This document shows positions 8,442 to 17,831 of a DNA stretch of 64,000 bases, one piece after another (positions within the stretch are counted from its first letter, which is position 1; the number at the start of each line of letters is the position of its first letter). The notes beneath the pieces are model-generated. The model was not told the origin of the DNA. It searched no databases and was given only the letters and a program-made list of their open reading frames with translations. The stretch spans positions 1 to 64,000 of the forward strand of contig JAHBSW010000001.1 of NCBI GenBank assembly GCA_019638935.1. Direction: 5' to 3'. Position numbers and translations under genes: made by a program. The DNA is from Cryobacterium sp. GTDB taxonomy: Bacteria; Actinomycetota; Actinomycetes; Actinomycetales; Microbacteriaceae.

Positions 8442-10240
8442 CGACACTCGAAGCGAATAACTCTCTCCTGCCCATGGGCCAGGGCTCCCTGTGGAAACGT
8501 GTGAAGCGCGACCCGCTCGCTCTCATGTCACTCGGACTGCTGGTTTTCGTCGCCCTCGCTGCGGTCCTGGGTCCGTTCTTGGTGCCTCATGACCCCAATC
8601 AGGCATCCCTCGGCAGCGTGCTCGCTCCGCCCAGCGCCGAACACCTCCTCGGGGGGGATACCGCTGGTCGCGACATCCTCGCTCGGCTTCTCTACGCCAG
8701 TCGGTACAGTCTGCTGGGGGCACTCATCGCCCTCGGAACCGCGCTGATTCTCGGCGTGACGGGCGGGCTCATCGCGGGCTACTACCCCGGCTGGTTCGAC
8801 GGTGTGTCGTCCTGGCTCACTGACCTCATCATGGCGCTCCCGGGCGTCATCGTCCTGCTCGCCGCGCGTGCTGTGATCGGGCCGTCAATGTGGTGGTCGA
8901 TGTTCATCTTCGGCATCATCCTCGCACCCTCGTTCTTCCGACTCGTTCGCTCACTGGTCCACGGCGTGAGAGACGAGCTCTATGTCGACGCCGCGAAGGT
9001 CTCCGGCGTGAGCGACTTCAGCATCGTCTTCCGTCACGTGCTGACCGTTGTTCGAGCCCCCATCATCATCCAGATGTCGATGGTGTCGGTGATTGCGATC
9101 GCGGTCCAGGCTGGACTCGAGTTCCTCGGCGTGGGGGACATGACCATCCCCACGTGGGGAAGCATGCTCAACGAGGCCTACTCCAAGATCTACATCGCTC
9201 CACAGGGCCTGATCTGGCCCGGTGCCATGATCGCCATAACCTGTTCAGCCCTAGTGCTGCTCGCATCGGCGATGCGCGACGCGCTGGAGCGTTCGCGCGG
9301 AGCCAGCAGATCGCGCCGTCGTAAGCGTGGGCCCGCAGCCGGGAACACCCGCCTGACATCGACGTCGGTGTCGGAGTCGACCCGGTCGGTGGAGACCCCC
9401 GAATCGTCTGCGCTCGAGGTCATCGATCTGCAAGTGGCCTATGACGACGAAGCAGGCCGAATCACCACCGTCGTGCACGATGTGTCTTTCTCGGTCGCTC
9501 GGGGCGAAGTAGTGGGCCTCATCGGCGAATCGGGATCGGGCAAGACCCAGACCGCATTCTCCGCTCTGCGCCTGCTGCCCGCCGGGGGGAGCATCATCCG
9601 CGGACAGGTGCGCTGGAAGGGTCGGGATCTGGCCGCGCTGTCCGAGAAGGACATGGAGGGCATCCGCGGTACGCAGATCGCCTACGTGCCCCAGGAGCCG
9701 ATGAGCAACCTCGACCCATCGTTCACGATCGGCAGTCAGCTGATGACACCGCTTCGGCGTCGGCTGGGGCTGTCGCGAGCGGACGCTCGAGCGCGCTCGC
9801 TCGACCTGCTGGACCGGGTCGGCATCCCCAATCCCAAGCGCACTTTCGAGGCGTATCCGCATGAGGTGTCAGGAGGGATGGCGCAGCGCATTCTGATCGC
9901 CGGCGCCGTCTCGTGCGACCCCGAGCTGCTCATCGCCGACGAGCCCACGAGCTCTCTCGACGTCACGGTCCAGGCCGATGTTCTCGATCTGCTCCGGGAT
10001 CTGCAGCAGGAGAGGAATCTGGGAATCCTGCTCGTGACGCACAGCTTCGGCGTGGTGGCCGACATCTGCGACCGTGTCGCTGTCATGCAGCAAGGGCGAA
10101 TCGTCGAGGACGGGCCGGTTCGCACGATTCTGCGCCGACCCGCGCATGACTACACTCGATCCCTGCTCGCGGCCATGCTCCAGGGCCGGGAGCCGTTGAG
10201 CATGCTGACCGACACGGGGGAGGAGGGCACCCATGAGTGA
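8438..10240 (+). CDS. fused ABC permease-ATPase (DppC + DppD type)
   Basis: About 600 aa from the GTG at 8438, which overlaps the upstream stop codon; a GAAGGTG ribosome site precedes it. Residues about 20-290 form a DppC-like permease, starting with the usual short N-terminal cap before the first helix. A basic linker rich in Arg and Ser (about 285-325) joins it to a DppD-like nucleotide-binding domain with Walker A GESGSGKT (about 364-371), the signature VSGGMAQR and the Walker B sequence LLIADEPTSSLD. Permease-ATPase fusions of this type are known in actinobacteria. Together with the separate permease and the ATPase gene that follows it completes a heterodimeric transporter. Confidence 0.92.
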   Translation: MTTLEANNSLLPMGQGSLWKRVKRDPLALMSLGLLVFVALAAVLGPFLVPHDPNQASLGSVLAPPSAEHLLGGDTAGRDILARLLYASRYSLLGALIALGTALILGVTGGLIAGYYPGWFDGVSSWLTDLIMALPGVIVLLAARAVIGPSMWWSMFIFGIILAPSFFRLVRSLVHGVRDELYVDAAKVSGVSDFSIVFRHVLTVVRAPIIIQMSMVSVIAIAVQAGLEFLGVGDMTIPTWGSMLNEAYSKIYIAPQGLIWPGAMIAITCSALVLLASAMRDALERSRGASRSRRRKRGPAAGNTRLTSTSVSESTRSVETPESSALEVIDLQVAYDDEAGRITTVVHDVSFSVARGEVVGLIGESGSGKTQTAFSALRLLPAGGSIIRGQVRWKGRDLAALSEKDMEGIRGTQIAYVPQEPMSNLDPSFTIGSQLMTPLRRRLGLSRADARARSLDLLDRVGIPNPKRTFEAYPHEVSGGMAQRILIAGAVSCDPELLIADEPTSSLDVTVQADVLDLLRDLQQERNLGILLVTHSFGVVADICDRVAVMQQGRIVEDGPVRTILRRPAHDYTRSLLAAMLQGREPLSMLTDTGEEGTHE

Positions 10241-11084
10241 ATCGCCGCCTCTGCTGAGCGTCGACAGTCTCGTCGTGGAGTACCCCGCGAAGGGGATTCT
10301 GACACGTCCCTTCCGCGCGCTCGATCAGGTCTCGATCTCCATCGGAACCGGGGAGACCCTGGGTCTCGTCGGAGAATCGGGGTCGGGCAAGACCACGCTC
10401 GGAAGAGCCGTGCTCGGTCTCGCGCCCGTCGCCTCGGGAAGCGTCATGTTCGCGGGAACCGAGATCAGTCACGCCGGTCGACGCCAGCGTCGCTCTCTGA
10501 GTCGAGAGCTGCAGGTGGTCTTTCAAGACCCCTACTCGTCGCTCAACCCGTCCCTCACGGTGGGAGAGATCCTAGCCGAACCCTTGAGCGTGCAGGGAGT
10601 GTCGAAAGTCGATGCGCGTGCGCGGGTCAAGGAGCTGCTGGACAAAGTCCGTCTTCCTTCCGACGCGGCGAATCGCTTGCCGCGCGAGTTCAGCGGCGGT
10701 CAGCGCCAGCGAGTCGCCATCGCCCGGGCACTCGCTCTCTCGCCCAAGCTGATCGTCTGCGACGAGCCGGTGAGCGCACTCGACCTCTCGACCCAGGCCA
10801 AAGTGCTCGATCTCTTTCTCCAGATCCAGCGAGACACGGGGGTCTCCTACCTCTTCGTCTCTCATGACCTCGATGTCGTACGCCACGTCAGCCACCGTGT
10901 CGCGGTTCTCTACCGCGGAGAGATCGTCGAAGAAGGCCCCGCGACGAGGGTGACCGAGCGTCCGGAGCATCCCTACACTCAGCGCTTGCTTCTTGCGTCT
11001 CCCGTGCCCGACCCCGACGCACAGGCACAGCGGAGGGCTCATCGAAAGGGCTTGGCAGTTCAGAGGCAGGAGCAGGAGCATTGA
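10233..11084 (+). CDS. ABC transporter ATP-binding protein (DppF/OppF type)
   Basis: 283 aa. Walker A is GESGSGKTT, the signature FSGGQRQR and Walker B LIVCDEPVSALD. The C-terminal oligopeptide-type extension (HPYTQRLLLASPVPDP) is present. The start ATG overlaps the previous gene by 8 bp and follows a strong GGAGGAGGG ribosome site. It pairs with the ATPase half of the fused protein. An 82-bp gap separates it from the LacI-type gene, so the catabolic genes downstream could share the transcript. Confidence 0.93.
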   Translation: MSESPPLLSVDSLVVEYPAKGILTRPFRALDQVSISIGTGETLGLVGESGSGKTTLGRAVLGLAPVASGSVMFAGTEISHAGRRQRRSLSRELQVVFQDPYSSLNPSLTVGEILAEPLSVQGVSKVDARARVKELLDKVRLPSDAANRLPREFSGGQRQRVAIARALALSPKLIVCDEPVSALDLSTQAKVLDLFLQIQRDTGVSYLFVSHDLDVVRHVSHRVAVLYRGEIVEEGPATRVTERPEHPYTQRLLLASPVPDPDAQAQRRAHRKGLAVQRQEQEH

Positions 11085-11166
11085 GAACTCCACGAGGTAG
11101 GAACATTCTCTCGGTTCGGCTACCGTGGGCGACTGAGGCGAACTGGCTCGAAGTCGAGGGAGTGGC

Positions 11167-12219
11167 GTGACGGACAAGGATGGCGTCGATTCCCTCATGA
11201 AGACGACGCGCAGTGCGCGGAGGGCCGGCGCGGCACCGACGATCTACGACATCGCCCGCCTTGCGGGAGTCAATCCGTCGACGGTGTCGAGAGCGCTGAC
11301 TCAACCCGGGCGGATCAACGAGAAGACAGAGCAGAGGATTCACGCGGCGGCGCGGGAGCTCGACTATCGGGTCAACCCCTTGGCCCGCGCCTTGCCCACC
11401 GGACGCACCAACACCGTCGGTGTGATCTTCTCCGACATCACCAACCCGATTCTCTTCGACATGGTGAGGGGCGCAGAGCGTGCGGCCTCCGAAGCCGGAT
11501 ACACCCTCGTGATCGCGGAGTCGCAGGAATCCGAGGAACGAGAGGCCGAGGCCGCGGACCGGGTACTGCCCTCCGTCGACGGACTCGTGCTCGCCTCCAC
11601 CCGTCTTGACGATGATCAGATCCGCGGGCTCGCGGCGAAGAAGCCTGTGGTGCTGATCAACCGACACGTCGACGATGTCATGGGAGTTCTCCCCGACGTC
11701 GATGCCGGGGTGGAGGAAGCGCTTGCGCACCTCGCGGAGCTCGGTCACAAGATCGTGATGTACTTGCCCGGCCCCGCCACATCGTGGATCAGCCGACAGC
11801 GCGGGAGGGCGCTCAACGCTCTCGCTCAGCGCTTCGGCATGAGCATTCTCGAGGGCGGGCCAGGCCTTCCCACCCTCGACGGTGGAAGGATCGCCGCCGA
11901 CACAGTTCTCGCATCCCCGGCGACTGCCGTCGTCGCGTTCAACGATCTCATGGCGATCGGACTGCTTCGGATGCTCACCGAAAGCGGTGTTGCCGTTCCG
12001 GAGCGGTTGAGCATCGTGGGCTTCGACAACATCTTCGGCAGCGACTTCACCACGCCTCCCCTGACCACGATCCGGATGCCGTTGGAATTGGCGGGCGAAC
12101 AGGCCGTGCGCGCACTGCTGCACAGTGTCACCACGGGTGAGCCTTCGGCCTCGGGAGAACTGCTGCCCACCAGCGTGATCGTGCGTGGTTCGACCGGAAG
12201 GGCATTCGAAGCAACATGA
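11167..12219 (+). CDS. LacI-family transcriptional regulator
   Basis: 350 aa. The helix-turn-helix and hinge lie at about residues 25-75 (TIYDIARLAGVNPSTVSRAL), followed by a periplasmic-binding-protein-like effector domain. The GTG start follows GAGGGA. The gene lies between the transporter and the hexuronate enzymes and its stop overlaps the uxaC start. It is the only LacI member in the window and the obvious candidate to bind the two operators at 5771-5811, repressing both divergent units until a sugar-acid inducer is present. Confidence 0.92.
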   Translation: MTDKDGVDSLMKTTRSARRAGAAPTIYDIARLAGVNPSTVSRALTQPGRINEKTEQRIHAAARELDYRVNPLARALPTGRTNTVGVIFSDITNPILFDMVRGAERAASEAGYTLVIAESQESEEREAEAADRVLPSVDGLVLASTRLDDDQIRGLAAKKPVVLINRHVDDVMGVLPDVDAGVEEALAHLAELGHKIVMYLPGPATSWISRQRGRALNALAQRFGMSILEGGPGLPTLDGGRIAADTVLASPATAVVAFNDLMAIGLLRMLTESGVAVPERLSIVGFDNIFGSDFTTPPLTTIRMPLELAGEQAVRALLHSVTTGEPSASGELLPTSVIVRGSTGRAFEAT

Positions 12220-13724
12220 TCGACTCATCAACCGGCGCGCAGAAGCTGCCGGAGGAATCACCGCACGTTCGCTCTGGCAACCGATTGTCGGACGAGGAAC
12301 GCGAGATTGCTCGAGGGGGTGTGACACCGTTGACCCTGGATCCCGACCGTCTCTTTCCCGGCGAGCCCGCCACCCGCGAGATCGCGCGTGATCTCTACGC
12401 AAGTGTCAGCGAGCTCCCCATCATCTCGCCGCATAGCCACGTCGATCCGAGTCTCTTGCTCGACAACGCCCCATTCTCGGATCCTGCCGATCTCCTCATC
12501 GTGCACGATCACTACGTCACCCGCCTGCTTCACGCCGGTGGTGTCGATCTGGATGCCCTCGGCGCAGGAAAGAGCGCGCCGACCGACCCCCGACGTGTAT
12601 GGCAGACCCTCGCGGAGAACTGGCATCTGTTCGCCGGAACGGCGACCGGATACTGGCTCAGTCACCAACTGGCGAGTCTGTTCGCGATCGATGTGGAGCC
12701 GTCGACCGTCACGGCGGACCGGCTCTACGACGCCATCAGCAGCCAGCTCGACACGGCGGGATTCCTTCCCCGTGCCCTGTTCGACCGTTTTCAGATCGAC
12801 GTTCTCGCCACGACCGATGACCCCATGGACGATCTTTCGGCACACGCCGCCCTCGCCGCGGATCCCTCATTCCGTGGGCGCATCATCCCCACCTTCCGCC
12901 CCGATGCCTACCTCGACCCCGCGGATCCGACCTTCGTGGAAGGTGCCCATCGTCTCGCAGCATGGGCGGGCGAGGCCGCGGGAGACTACGCGGGCTATCT
13001 CCGTGCCCTCGAGGGGCGTCGTCGTTACTTCATCGAGCACGGTGCCGTGTCCGCGGATCACGGCGTGGTCGAACCTTTCACGATCGAGCTGGACGATGCG
13101 GCCGCGAGTGCGCTGTATCAGCGGGCGCTCGCGGGAAAGCTCACTGCCGAGGAGTCCCGGGTCTTCCGTGGACACATGCTGTTCCAGATGGCCAGGATGA
13201 GCGTGGCAGACGGGCTCGTCATGACGGTGCATCCCGGCGTGCATCGCAACCACAGCACCGCGACCTACGAACGATTCGGTGCCGATACCGGACACGACAT
13301 TCCGATCGCGACCGGCTATACCCGCAATCTTCATCCCCTCCTGGAGAAGTACGGTCTCGAGCGCGACTTCCACCTCGTGCTGTTCAGCGTGGATGAGACC
13401 GCCTACTCGCGCGAGATCGCTCCACTGGCCGGTTTCTATCCGAGCGTCTACATCGGGGCACCGTGGTGGTTTCTCGACGCCCCCGACTCCATTCTTCGCT
13501 TTCGTGCCGCCGTCACCGAGACCGCCGGTTTCTACCGGGGCTCGGGCTTCATCGACGACACGCGCGCTTTTCTCTCCATCCCGGCGCGTCACGACATGGC
13601 GCGACGACTCGACGCGGCGTTCCTCGCTCGACTGGTTCGCGAAGGGCGGCTCTCGCCCGCGCGCGCGGAGACGATCATCGTGGACCTCGTAGACGTCTTG
13701 CCGCGGAAGGTCTTCAAGCTGTGA
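12216..13724 (+). CDS. uxaC: glucuronate isomerase
   Basis: 502 aa amidohydrolase-superfamily uronate isomerase that interconverts D-glucuronate and D-fructuronate (also D-galacturonate and D-tagaturonate). The N-terminal signature DPDRLFP...LPIISPHSHVDP is clear, with His73 and His75 as likely metal ligands. The ATG used overlaps the lacI stop by 4 bp and leaves about 35 residues before the conserved start region; a GTG at 12321 would give a more usual length but has no well-spaced ribosome site. First enzyme of a four-gene sugar-acid operon. Confidence 0.93.
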   Translation: MIDSSTGAQKLPEESPHVRSGNRLSDEEREIARGGVTPLTLDPDRLFPGEPATREIARDLYASVSELPIISPHSHVDPSLLLDNAPFSDPADLLIVHDHYVTRLLHAGGVDLDALGAGKSAPTDPRRVWQTLAENWHLFAGTATGYWLSHQLASLFAIDVEPSTVTADRLYDAISSQLDTAGFLPRALFDRFQIDVLATTDDPMDDLSAHAALAADPSFRGRIIPTFRPDAYLDPADPTFVEGAHRLAAWAGEAAGDYAGYLRALEGRRRYFIEHGAVSADHGVVEPFTIELDDAAASALYQRALAGKLTAEESRVFRGHMLFQMARMSVADGLVMTVHPGVHRNHSTATYERFGADTGHDIPIATGYTRNLHPLLEKYGLERDFHLVLFSVDETAYSREIAPLAGFYPSVYIGAPWWFLDAPDSILRFRAAVTETAGFYRGSGFIDDTRAFLSIPARHDMARRLDAAFLARLVREGRLSPARAETIIVDLVDVLPRKVFKL

Positions 13725-15151
13725 GCATGCCCGCAACCGGTCTCGCGCTCGATCGCCGGGAGTTCGCACGACTGGCCCAGGAGTCCCGGCCGACCGCACC
13801 AGTGCGGATCGTCCACCTCGGGCTGGGAGCTTTTCACCGCGCTCATCAGGCCTGGTACACGGATCTCGCGACCGACGCGACTCAGTGGGGCATAGCCGCC
13901 TTCACCGGGCGCAGCCCGGAGCTCGCACAGACTCTCGAAGCCCAGGACGGTCTGTACACGCTCCTCGAGCGTGCGGACCACCGCGACACCGCGAGAGTGG
14001 TGCAGAGCATCGTCGAGGTTCGCGACGGTGCCGAGATGAATCGATTCCTCGAACTGCTCGCCGACCCGAACGTCGCTATCGTCACCCTCACCGTCACCGA
14101 GGCGGGCTATCGGCTGACTCCGGATCTCGCACCCGACCTGGAGGACGAGCTCCTTTCCGCGGACGTCGTGCTGCTGCGATCGCTCATGGCGGCGGCCGAC
14201 TCCGACCCGAAGCCACCGACGGCACCCAGCACCCCGCTCGGTCGACTGCTGCTGGGTCTGGATGCCCGGCGGCGACGCGATTCGGGTGCCATCGCGATCG
14301 TGCCCTGCGACAACATCCCCGCCAACGGGCGCGTCGTCGGCGAAGCCGTTCTCGCGCTCGCCGACCTGGTCTGTTCCGAGACCGGCGATTGGATCCGGCG
14401 GAATGTCTCGTTCGTCTCGACCTCCGTCGATCGCATCACGCCGAGGACGACACCGGAGGACTCCTCCCTCGCGGCCGAGTTGACCGGTTGGAGCGACCTC
14501 GCGCCCGTCGTGACAGAGCCCTTCAGCGACTGGGTTCTCGCCGGCGACTTCCCAGCAGGCAGGCCGAGGTGGGAGAGCGCAGGCGCCCGTTTCGTCGACG
14601 ATGTCGGCCCGTTCGAGCGCCGGAAGCTCTGGCTTCTGAACGGCGCGCACAGCCTCCTCGCCTACGTGGGAATGCGTCGCGGCCATCAGACGGTCGCGGA
14701 GGCGATCGGTGACCCCGTCTGCCGGTCGCTCGTGGAGGCGCTCTGGACGGAAGCGTCACGGCACCTTGCGCACGGTCTCGAGATCGATGCCTATCGCGCC
14801 TCGCTCCTGGAGCGTTTCGGCAACTCCCGAATCGAGCACCGCCTCGATCAGATCGGCGTGGATGCGGTGCTGAAGCTTCGGGCACGGATCGTCGACGTCG
14901 CCATCGGCGAGCTGGCCACGGGTCGCACGGGGGAGGCGAGCGCGCGCGTGATCGCGGCGTGGATCTCTCTGCTTCGCGCGGGTTCGAGACTGCGCGACTC
15001 GGCGGCATCCGCGATCGACTCCGTGTTGGCCGCGGGGTGGACCGCTGATACGCCTCGATCGCTCGTCGGTCTGATCGACCACGACCTGGCGTGGAACTCC
15101 GACTTCATATCCATCATCGAAACCGTTCTCGCCGAGGAGGAAACGCCGTGA
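13721..15151 (+). CDS. uxuB: fructuronate reductase / mannitol dehydrogenase family
   Basis: 476 aa polyol-specific long-chain dehydrogenase. The dinucleotide motif [12 protein letters not shown] is at residues 31-42, and the catalytic Lys-containing motif [14 protein letters not shown] is present. By context it reduces D-fructuronate to D-mannonate with NADH, joining the isomerase before it and the mannonate dehydratase after it. The GTG at 13721 overlaps the uxaC stop; an ATG two codons later is an alternative. The stop again overlaps the next start, so the four genes are translationally chained. Confidence 0.9.
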   Translation: MSMPATGLALDRREFARLAQESRPTAPVRIVHLGLGAFHRAHQAWYTDLATDATQWGIAAFTGRSPELAQTLEAQDGLYTLLERADHRDTARVVQSIVEVRDGAEMNRFLELLADPNVAIVTLTVTEAGYRLTPDLAPDLEDELLSADVVLLRSLMAAADSDPKPPTAPSTPLGRLLLGLDARRRRDSGAIAIVPCDNIPANGRVVGEAVLALADLVCSETGDWIRRNVSFVSTSVDRITPRTTPEDSSLAAELTGWSDLAPVVTEPFSDWVLAGDFPAGRPRWESAGARFVDDVGPFERRKLWLLNGAHSLLAYVGMRRGHQTVAEAIGDPVCRSLVEALWTEASRHLAHGLEIDAYRASLLERFGNSRIEHRLDQIGVDAVLKLRARIVDVAIGELATGRTGEASARVIAAWISLLRAGSRLRDSAASAIDSVLAAGWTADTPRSLVGLIDHDLAWNSDFISIIETVLAEEETP

Positions 15152-16383
15152 TCATCACTGGAGCCGAGGTCATCGTCACGAGTCCCGACCGAAACTTCGT
15201 CACCCTCAAGCTGACGACGGATGACGGGCTCACCGGGCTGGGAGACGCGACCGTGAACGGGCGCGAGCTCGCGGTCGTCAGCTACCTGCGCGACCACGTC
15301 GTGCAGCTCCTCATCGGCCGCGATGCGTCGAAGATCGAGGACACCTGGCAGTTCCTCTACCGCAGTGCCTACTGGCGTCGTGGCCCCATCACCATGGCGG
15401 CGATCGCCGCCGTCGACATGGCCCTGTGGGACATCAAGGGCAAGGCCGCAGGGATGCCCGTCTACCAGCTGCTCGGCGGCGCGAGCCGTACCGGCCTCAT
15501 GGCCTACGGTCACGCATCCGGAAAGGAGCTTCCCGAGATCTTCGACTCCGTTCGCGACCACCTCGAGCAGGGCTACCGCTCCATCCGCGTGCAGACCGGC
15601 GTGCCCGGGCTCAAGGCCATCTACGGCATCGCCTCGAACGACGCGGCGGCCGCGCTCGGCACGCGCTACGACCACGAGCCGGCGGTGCGGGGGGCGCTGC
15701 CCCAGGAGGAGGACTGGGACACGAGGTCGTACCTCCGTCACATCCCGACCGTGTTCGAGGCGGTGCGGAACGAGTTCGGGCCGGAGCTGCCGCTGCTCCA
15801 TGACGGACACCACCGGATGACCCCGGTCCAGGCGGCCCAGCTGGGCAAGAGCCTCGAGCCCTACGACCTGTTCTGGCTCGAGGACTGCACCCCGGCCGAG
15901 AATCAGGAAGCGCTGCGACTCGTGCGGCAGCACACGACGACACCGCTCGCGATCGGCGAGATCTTCAACACCGTGTGGGACTTCAAGGACATCATCCGCG
16001 ATCAGCTCATCGACTACGTGCGCGGTGCCGTGACGCACATGGGAGGCATCACCGCTCTCAAGAAGACCCTCGACTACGCCGCGATGTACCAGATCAAGTC
16101 GGGCATGCACGGCCCCACCGACATCTCGCCCGTGGGCATGGCCGCGGCGATGCACCTCGGTCTCGCGATTCACAACTTCGGCATCCAGGAGTACATGAAG
16201 CACGGCGCGAAGACCGATGCCGTGTTCGAGCAGTCCTTCACCTGGGAGAACGGTCTGCTCCACCCCGGCGAGAAACCGGGCTTGGGTGTCGAGCTGAACG
16301 TCGATGAGGCGGGCAAGTATCCCTACGAGCAGGCGTACCTTCCCTACAACCGTCTCGCCGACGGCACCGTTCACGACTGGTAG
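15148..16383 (+). CDS. manD: D-mannonate dehydratase (enolase superfamily, ManD type)
   Basis: 411 aa. Dehydrates D-mannonate to 2-keto-3-deoxy-D-gluconate. The enolase-superfamily barrel has metal ligands in the expected order: Asp219 (LHDGHHR), Glu245 (WLEDCTP) and Glu271 (IGEIF). Arg147 and Tyr159 match the residue numbers known to be catalytic in high-activity ManD, His221 is the second acid/base candidate, and the chain ends in Trp as in active members. The GTG start overlaps uxuB. This is the enolase-superfamily solution and not the unrelated UxuA. Confidence 0.93.
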   Translation: MIITGAEVIVTSPDRNFVTLKLTTDDGLTGLGDATVNGRELAVVSYLRDHVVQLLIGRDASKIEDTWQFLYRSAYWRRGPITMAAIAAVDMALWDIKGKAAGMPVYQLLGGASRTGLMAYGHASGKELPEIFDSVRDHLEQGYRSIRVQTGVPGLKAIYGIASNDAAAALGTRYDHEPAVRGALPQEEDWDTRSYLRHIPTVFEAVRNEFGPELPLLHDGHHRMTPVQAAQLGKSLEPYDLFWLEDCTPAENQEALRLVRQHTTTPLAIGEIFNTVWDFKDIIRDQLIDYVRGAVTHMGGITALKKTLDYAAMYQIKSGMHGPTDISPVGMAAAMHLGLAIHNFGIQEYMKHGAKTDAVFEQSFTWENGLLHPGEKPGLGVELNVDEAGKYPYEQAYLPYNRLADGTVHDW

Positions 16384-16387
16384 CCGG

Positions 16388-16903
16388 ATGTCGGAGCTCG
16401 TCTGCGTGATGGGGGTGTCGGCGGCGGGCAAGACCACCGTCGGCACCGCCCTCGCCCGCGTGCTCGGAGTGCCGTTCGTCGACGCGGACGCGCTGCACCC
16501 CGAGTCCAACCGCGCCAAGATGGCCTCGGGGACGCCGCTGACCGACGAGGATCGCTGGCCCTGGCTCGACGCCGTCGGCGCGTCGCTCGCGGCGCACCGC
16601 GAGAGGGGAGCGGTGATGGCCTGCAGTGCTCTGCGTCGCGTCTACCGCGACCGCATCCGTGCTGCGGCACCCGGCGTCGTGTTCGTGCACCTCACCGGCT
16701 CCCGCGAACTGCTCGCTTCGCGCGCCGCGGCGCGAACCGGCCACTTCATGCCGCCCGAACTGCTCGACTCCCAGCTCGCGACCCTCGAGCCGCTCGAGCC
16801 TGACGAGCGCGGTCAGCAGGCGGACGTCTCGCTTCCGGTGGACGATCTCATCGCTGCCATCGTGGCTGGTCTGCGCACGGTCGACTCGGGCTCCGAGTTC
16901 TAG
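16388..16903 (+). CDS. gntK: gluconokinase
   Basis: 171 aa small kinase with P-loop GVSAAGKT at residues 9-16, the DADALHPESN substrate motif and the WPWLDAVG segment, all typical of GntK. It phosphorylates D-gluconate to 6-phosphogluconate. It sits 4 bp after manD, so it belongs to the hexuronate operon, but the step the pathway needs next is a KDG kinase. Either KdgK and KdgA lie elsewhere or this enzyme handles gluconate released from a related substrate. Confidence 0.88.
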   Translation: MSELVCVMGVSAAGKTTVGTALARVLGVPFVDADALHPESNRAKMASGTPLTDEDRWPWLDAVGASLAAHRERGAVMACSALRRVYRDRIRAAAPGVVFVHLTGSRELLASRAAARTGHFMPPELLDSQLATLEPLEPDERGQQADVSLPVDDLIAAIVAGLRTVDSGSEF

Positions 16904-17130
16904 GCGAAGTCTCCGCCTGAACTTTGGGGTAGACTCGACCACTGAACTTCGGCGAGGGATGCCGACGCGCGAAACTTGCGCCAGACATCCGTTATCGACG
17001 CGGTGAGCAGGCACTGCCTCCCCAGATGCCCCTCGGGGTAAGGGAACATTCGGCACAGGTCTTTCCTCACGCGGATGCGTTCGAGTTGAAACTGATCACC
17101 AGACCACACGAGATCCCAAAGAGGACCACT
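16904..17130 (+). promoter_or_regulatory. promoter and long leader upstream of the L25 gene
   Basis: A TAGACT -10-like box lies at 16930-16935, with no good -35. If used, the leader would be about 190 bases, unusually long for this window. It contains short GC-rich stems, such as the CCCC/GGGG pair near 17032-17040, but I recognise no riboswitch class. Confidence 0.3.
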
Positions 17131-17808
17131 ATGACTGAGAAGAAGAGCAGCGCCACCGACAACCACCTCGTCGCCGAGCTGCGTGAGAGCTTCGGCAAGG
17201 GCTTCGCCCGCCGCCTTCGTGCCGCCGGCCGCATCCCCGCCGTCATCTACGGCCACGGAACCGACCCCCAGCACGTGAGCCTGCCTGCCCACGAGGTCGG
17301 GCTGATCCTCCGCAAGGCGAACCAGATTCTCGAGCTCGACATCGCAGGCAAGTCACTGCTCGCCCTCGTCAAGGACGTGCAGAAAGATCCCGTGCGCCAG
17401 ATCATCGAGCACCTCGACCTCGTCATCGTCAAGAAGGGCGAGAAGGTCAACGTCGAGGTTCCGATCCACGTCGTCGGCGAGTCGTTCAGCGGCACGATGG
17501 TCATGCTCGACCTCAACACGCTGCGCCTCGAGGTCGAGGCGACCCACATCCCCGAGAACGTCACGGTCGACGTCGAGGGTCTCGAGGAGGGCTCGCAAAT
17601 CCACGTTCGCGACATCGCGCTTCCCGCCGGTGCCATCTCGCACGACGACCCCGACGCGCTCGTCGTCAACATCGTCGTTCCGACGGCTCAGGCCGAGCCC
17701 GACACCGAGGCGGCGGAGGGCGAAGCCGCCGAGGGCGCTGCCGAGGGCGAGTCGACGGATGCTGACGGCGGCTCTGACGACGCTCCCGCCGAGGCAGACT
17801 CCGAGTAG
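17131..17808 (+). CDS. rplY: 50S ribosomal protein L25 / general stress protein Ctc
   Basis: 225 aa, the long Ctc form: an N-terminal L25 domain that binds 5S rRNA (to about residue 95), a C-terminal TL5 domain, and an acidic Ala/Glu-rich tail of about 35 residues that may be disordered. The ATG at 17131 follows AGAGGAC. Next to pth and mfd, a common actinobacterial arrangement, which marks the return from the catabolic block to core genome. Confidence 0.95.
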   Translation: MTEKKSSATDNHLVAELRESFGKGFARRLRAAGRIPAVIYGHGTDPQHVSLPAHEVGLILRKANQILELDIAGKSLLALVKDVQKDPVRQIIEHLDLVIVKKGEKVNVEVPIHVVGESFSGTMVMLDLNTLRLEVEATHIPENVTVDVEGLEEGSQIHVRDIALPAGAISHDDPDALVVNIVVPTAQAEPDTEAAEGEAAEGAAEGESTDADGGSDDAPAEADSE

Positions 17809-17831
17809 CCCTCGGGCATGTTCGGCCTGTT

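Noticed and set aside
14848..16518. 556-codon open frame on the minus strand opposite manD/uxuB
   Set aside because: Mirror of GC-rich codons; the plus strand carries ManD catalytic residues in order.
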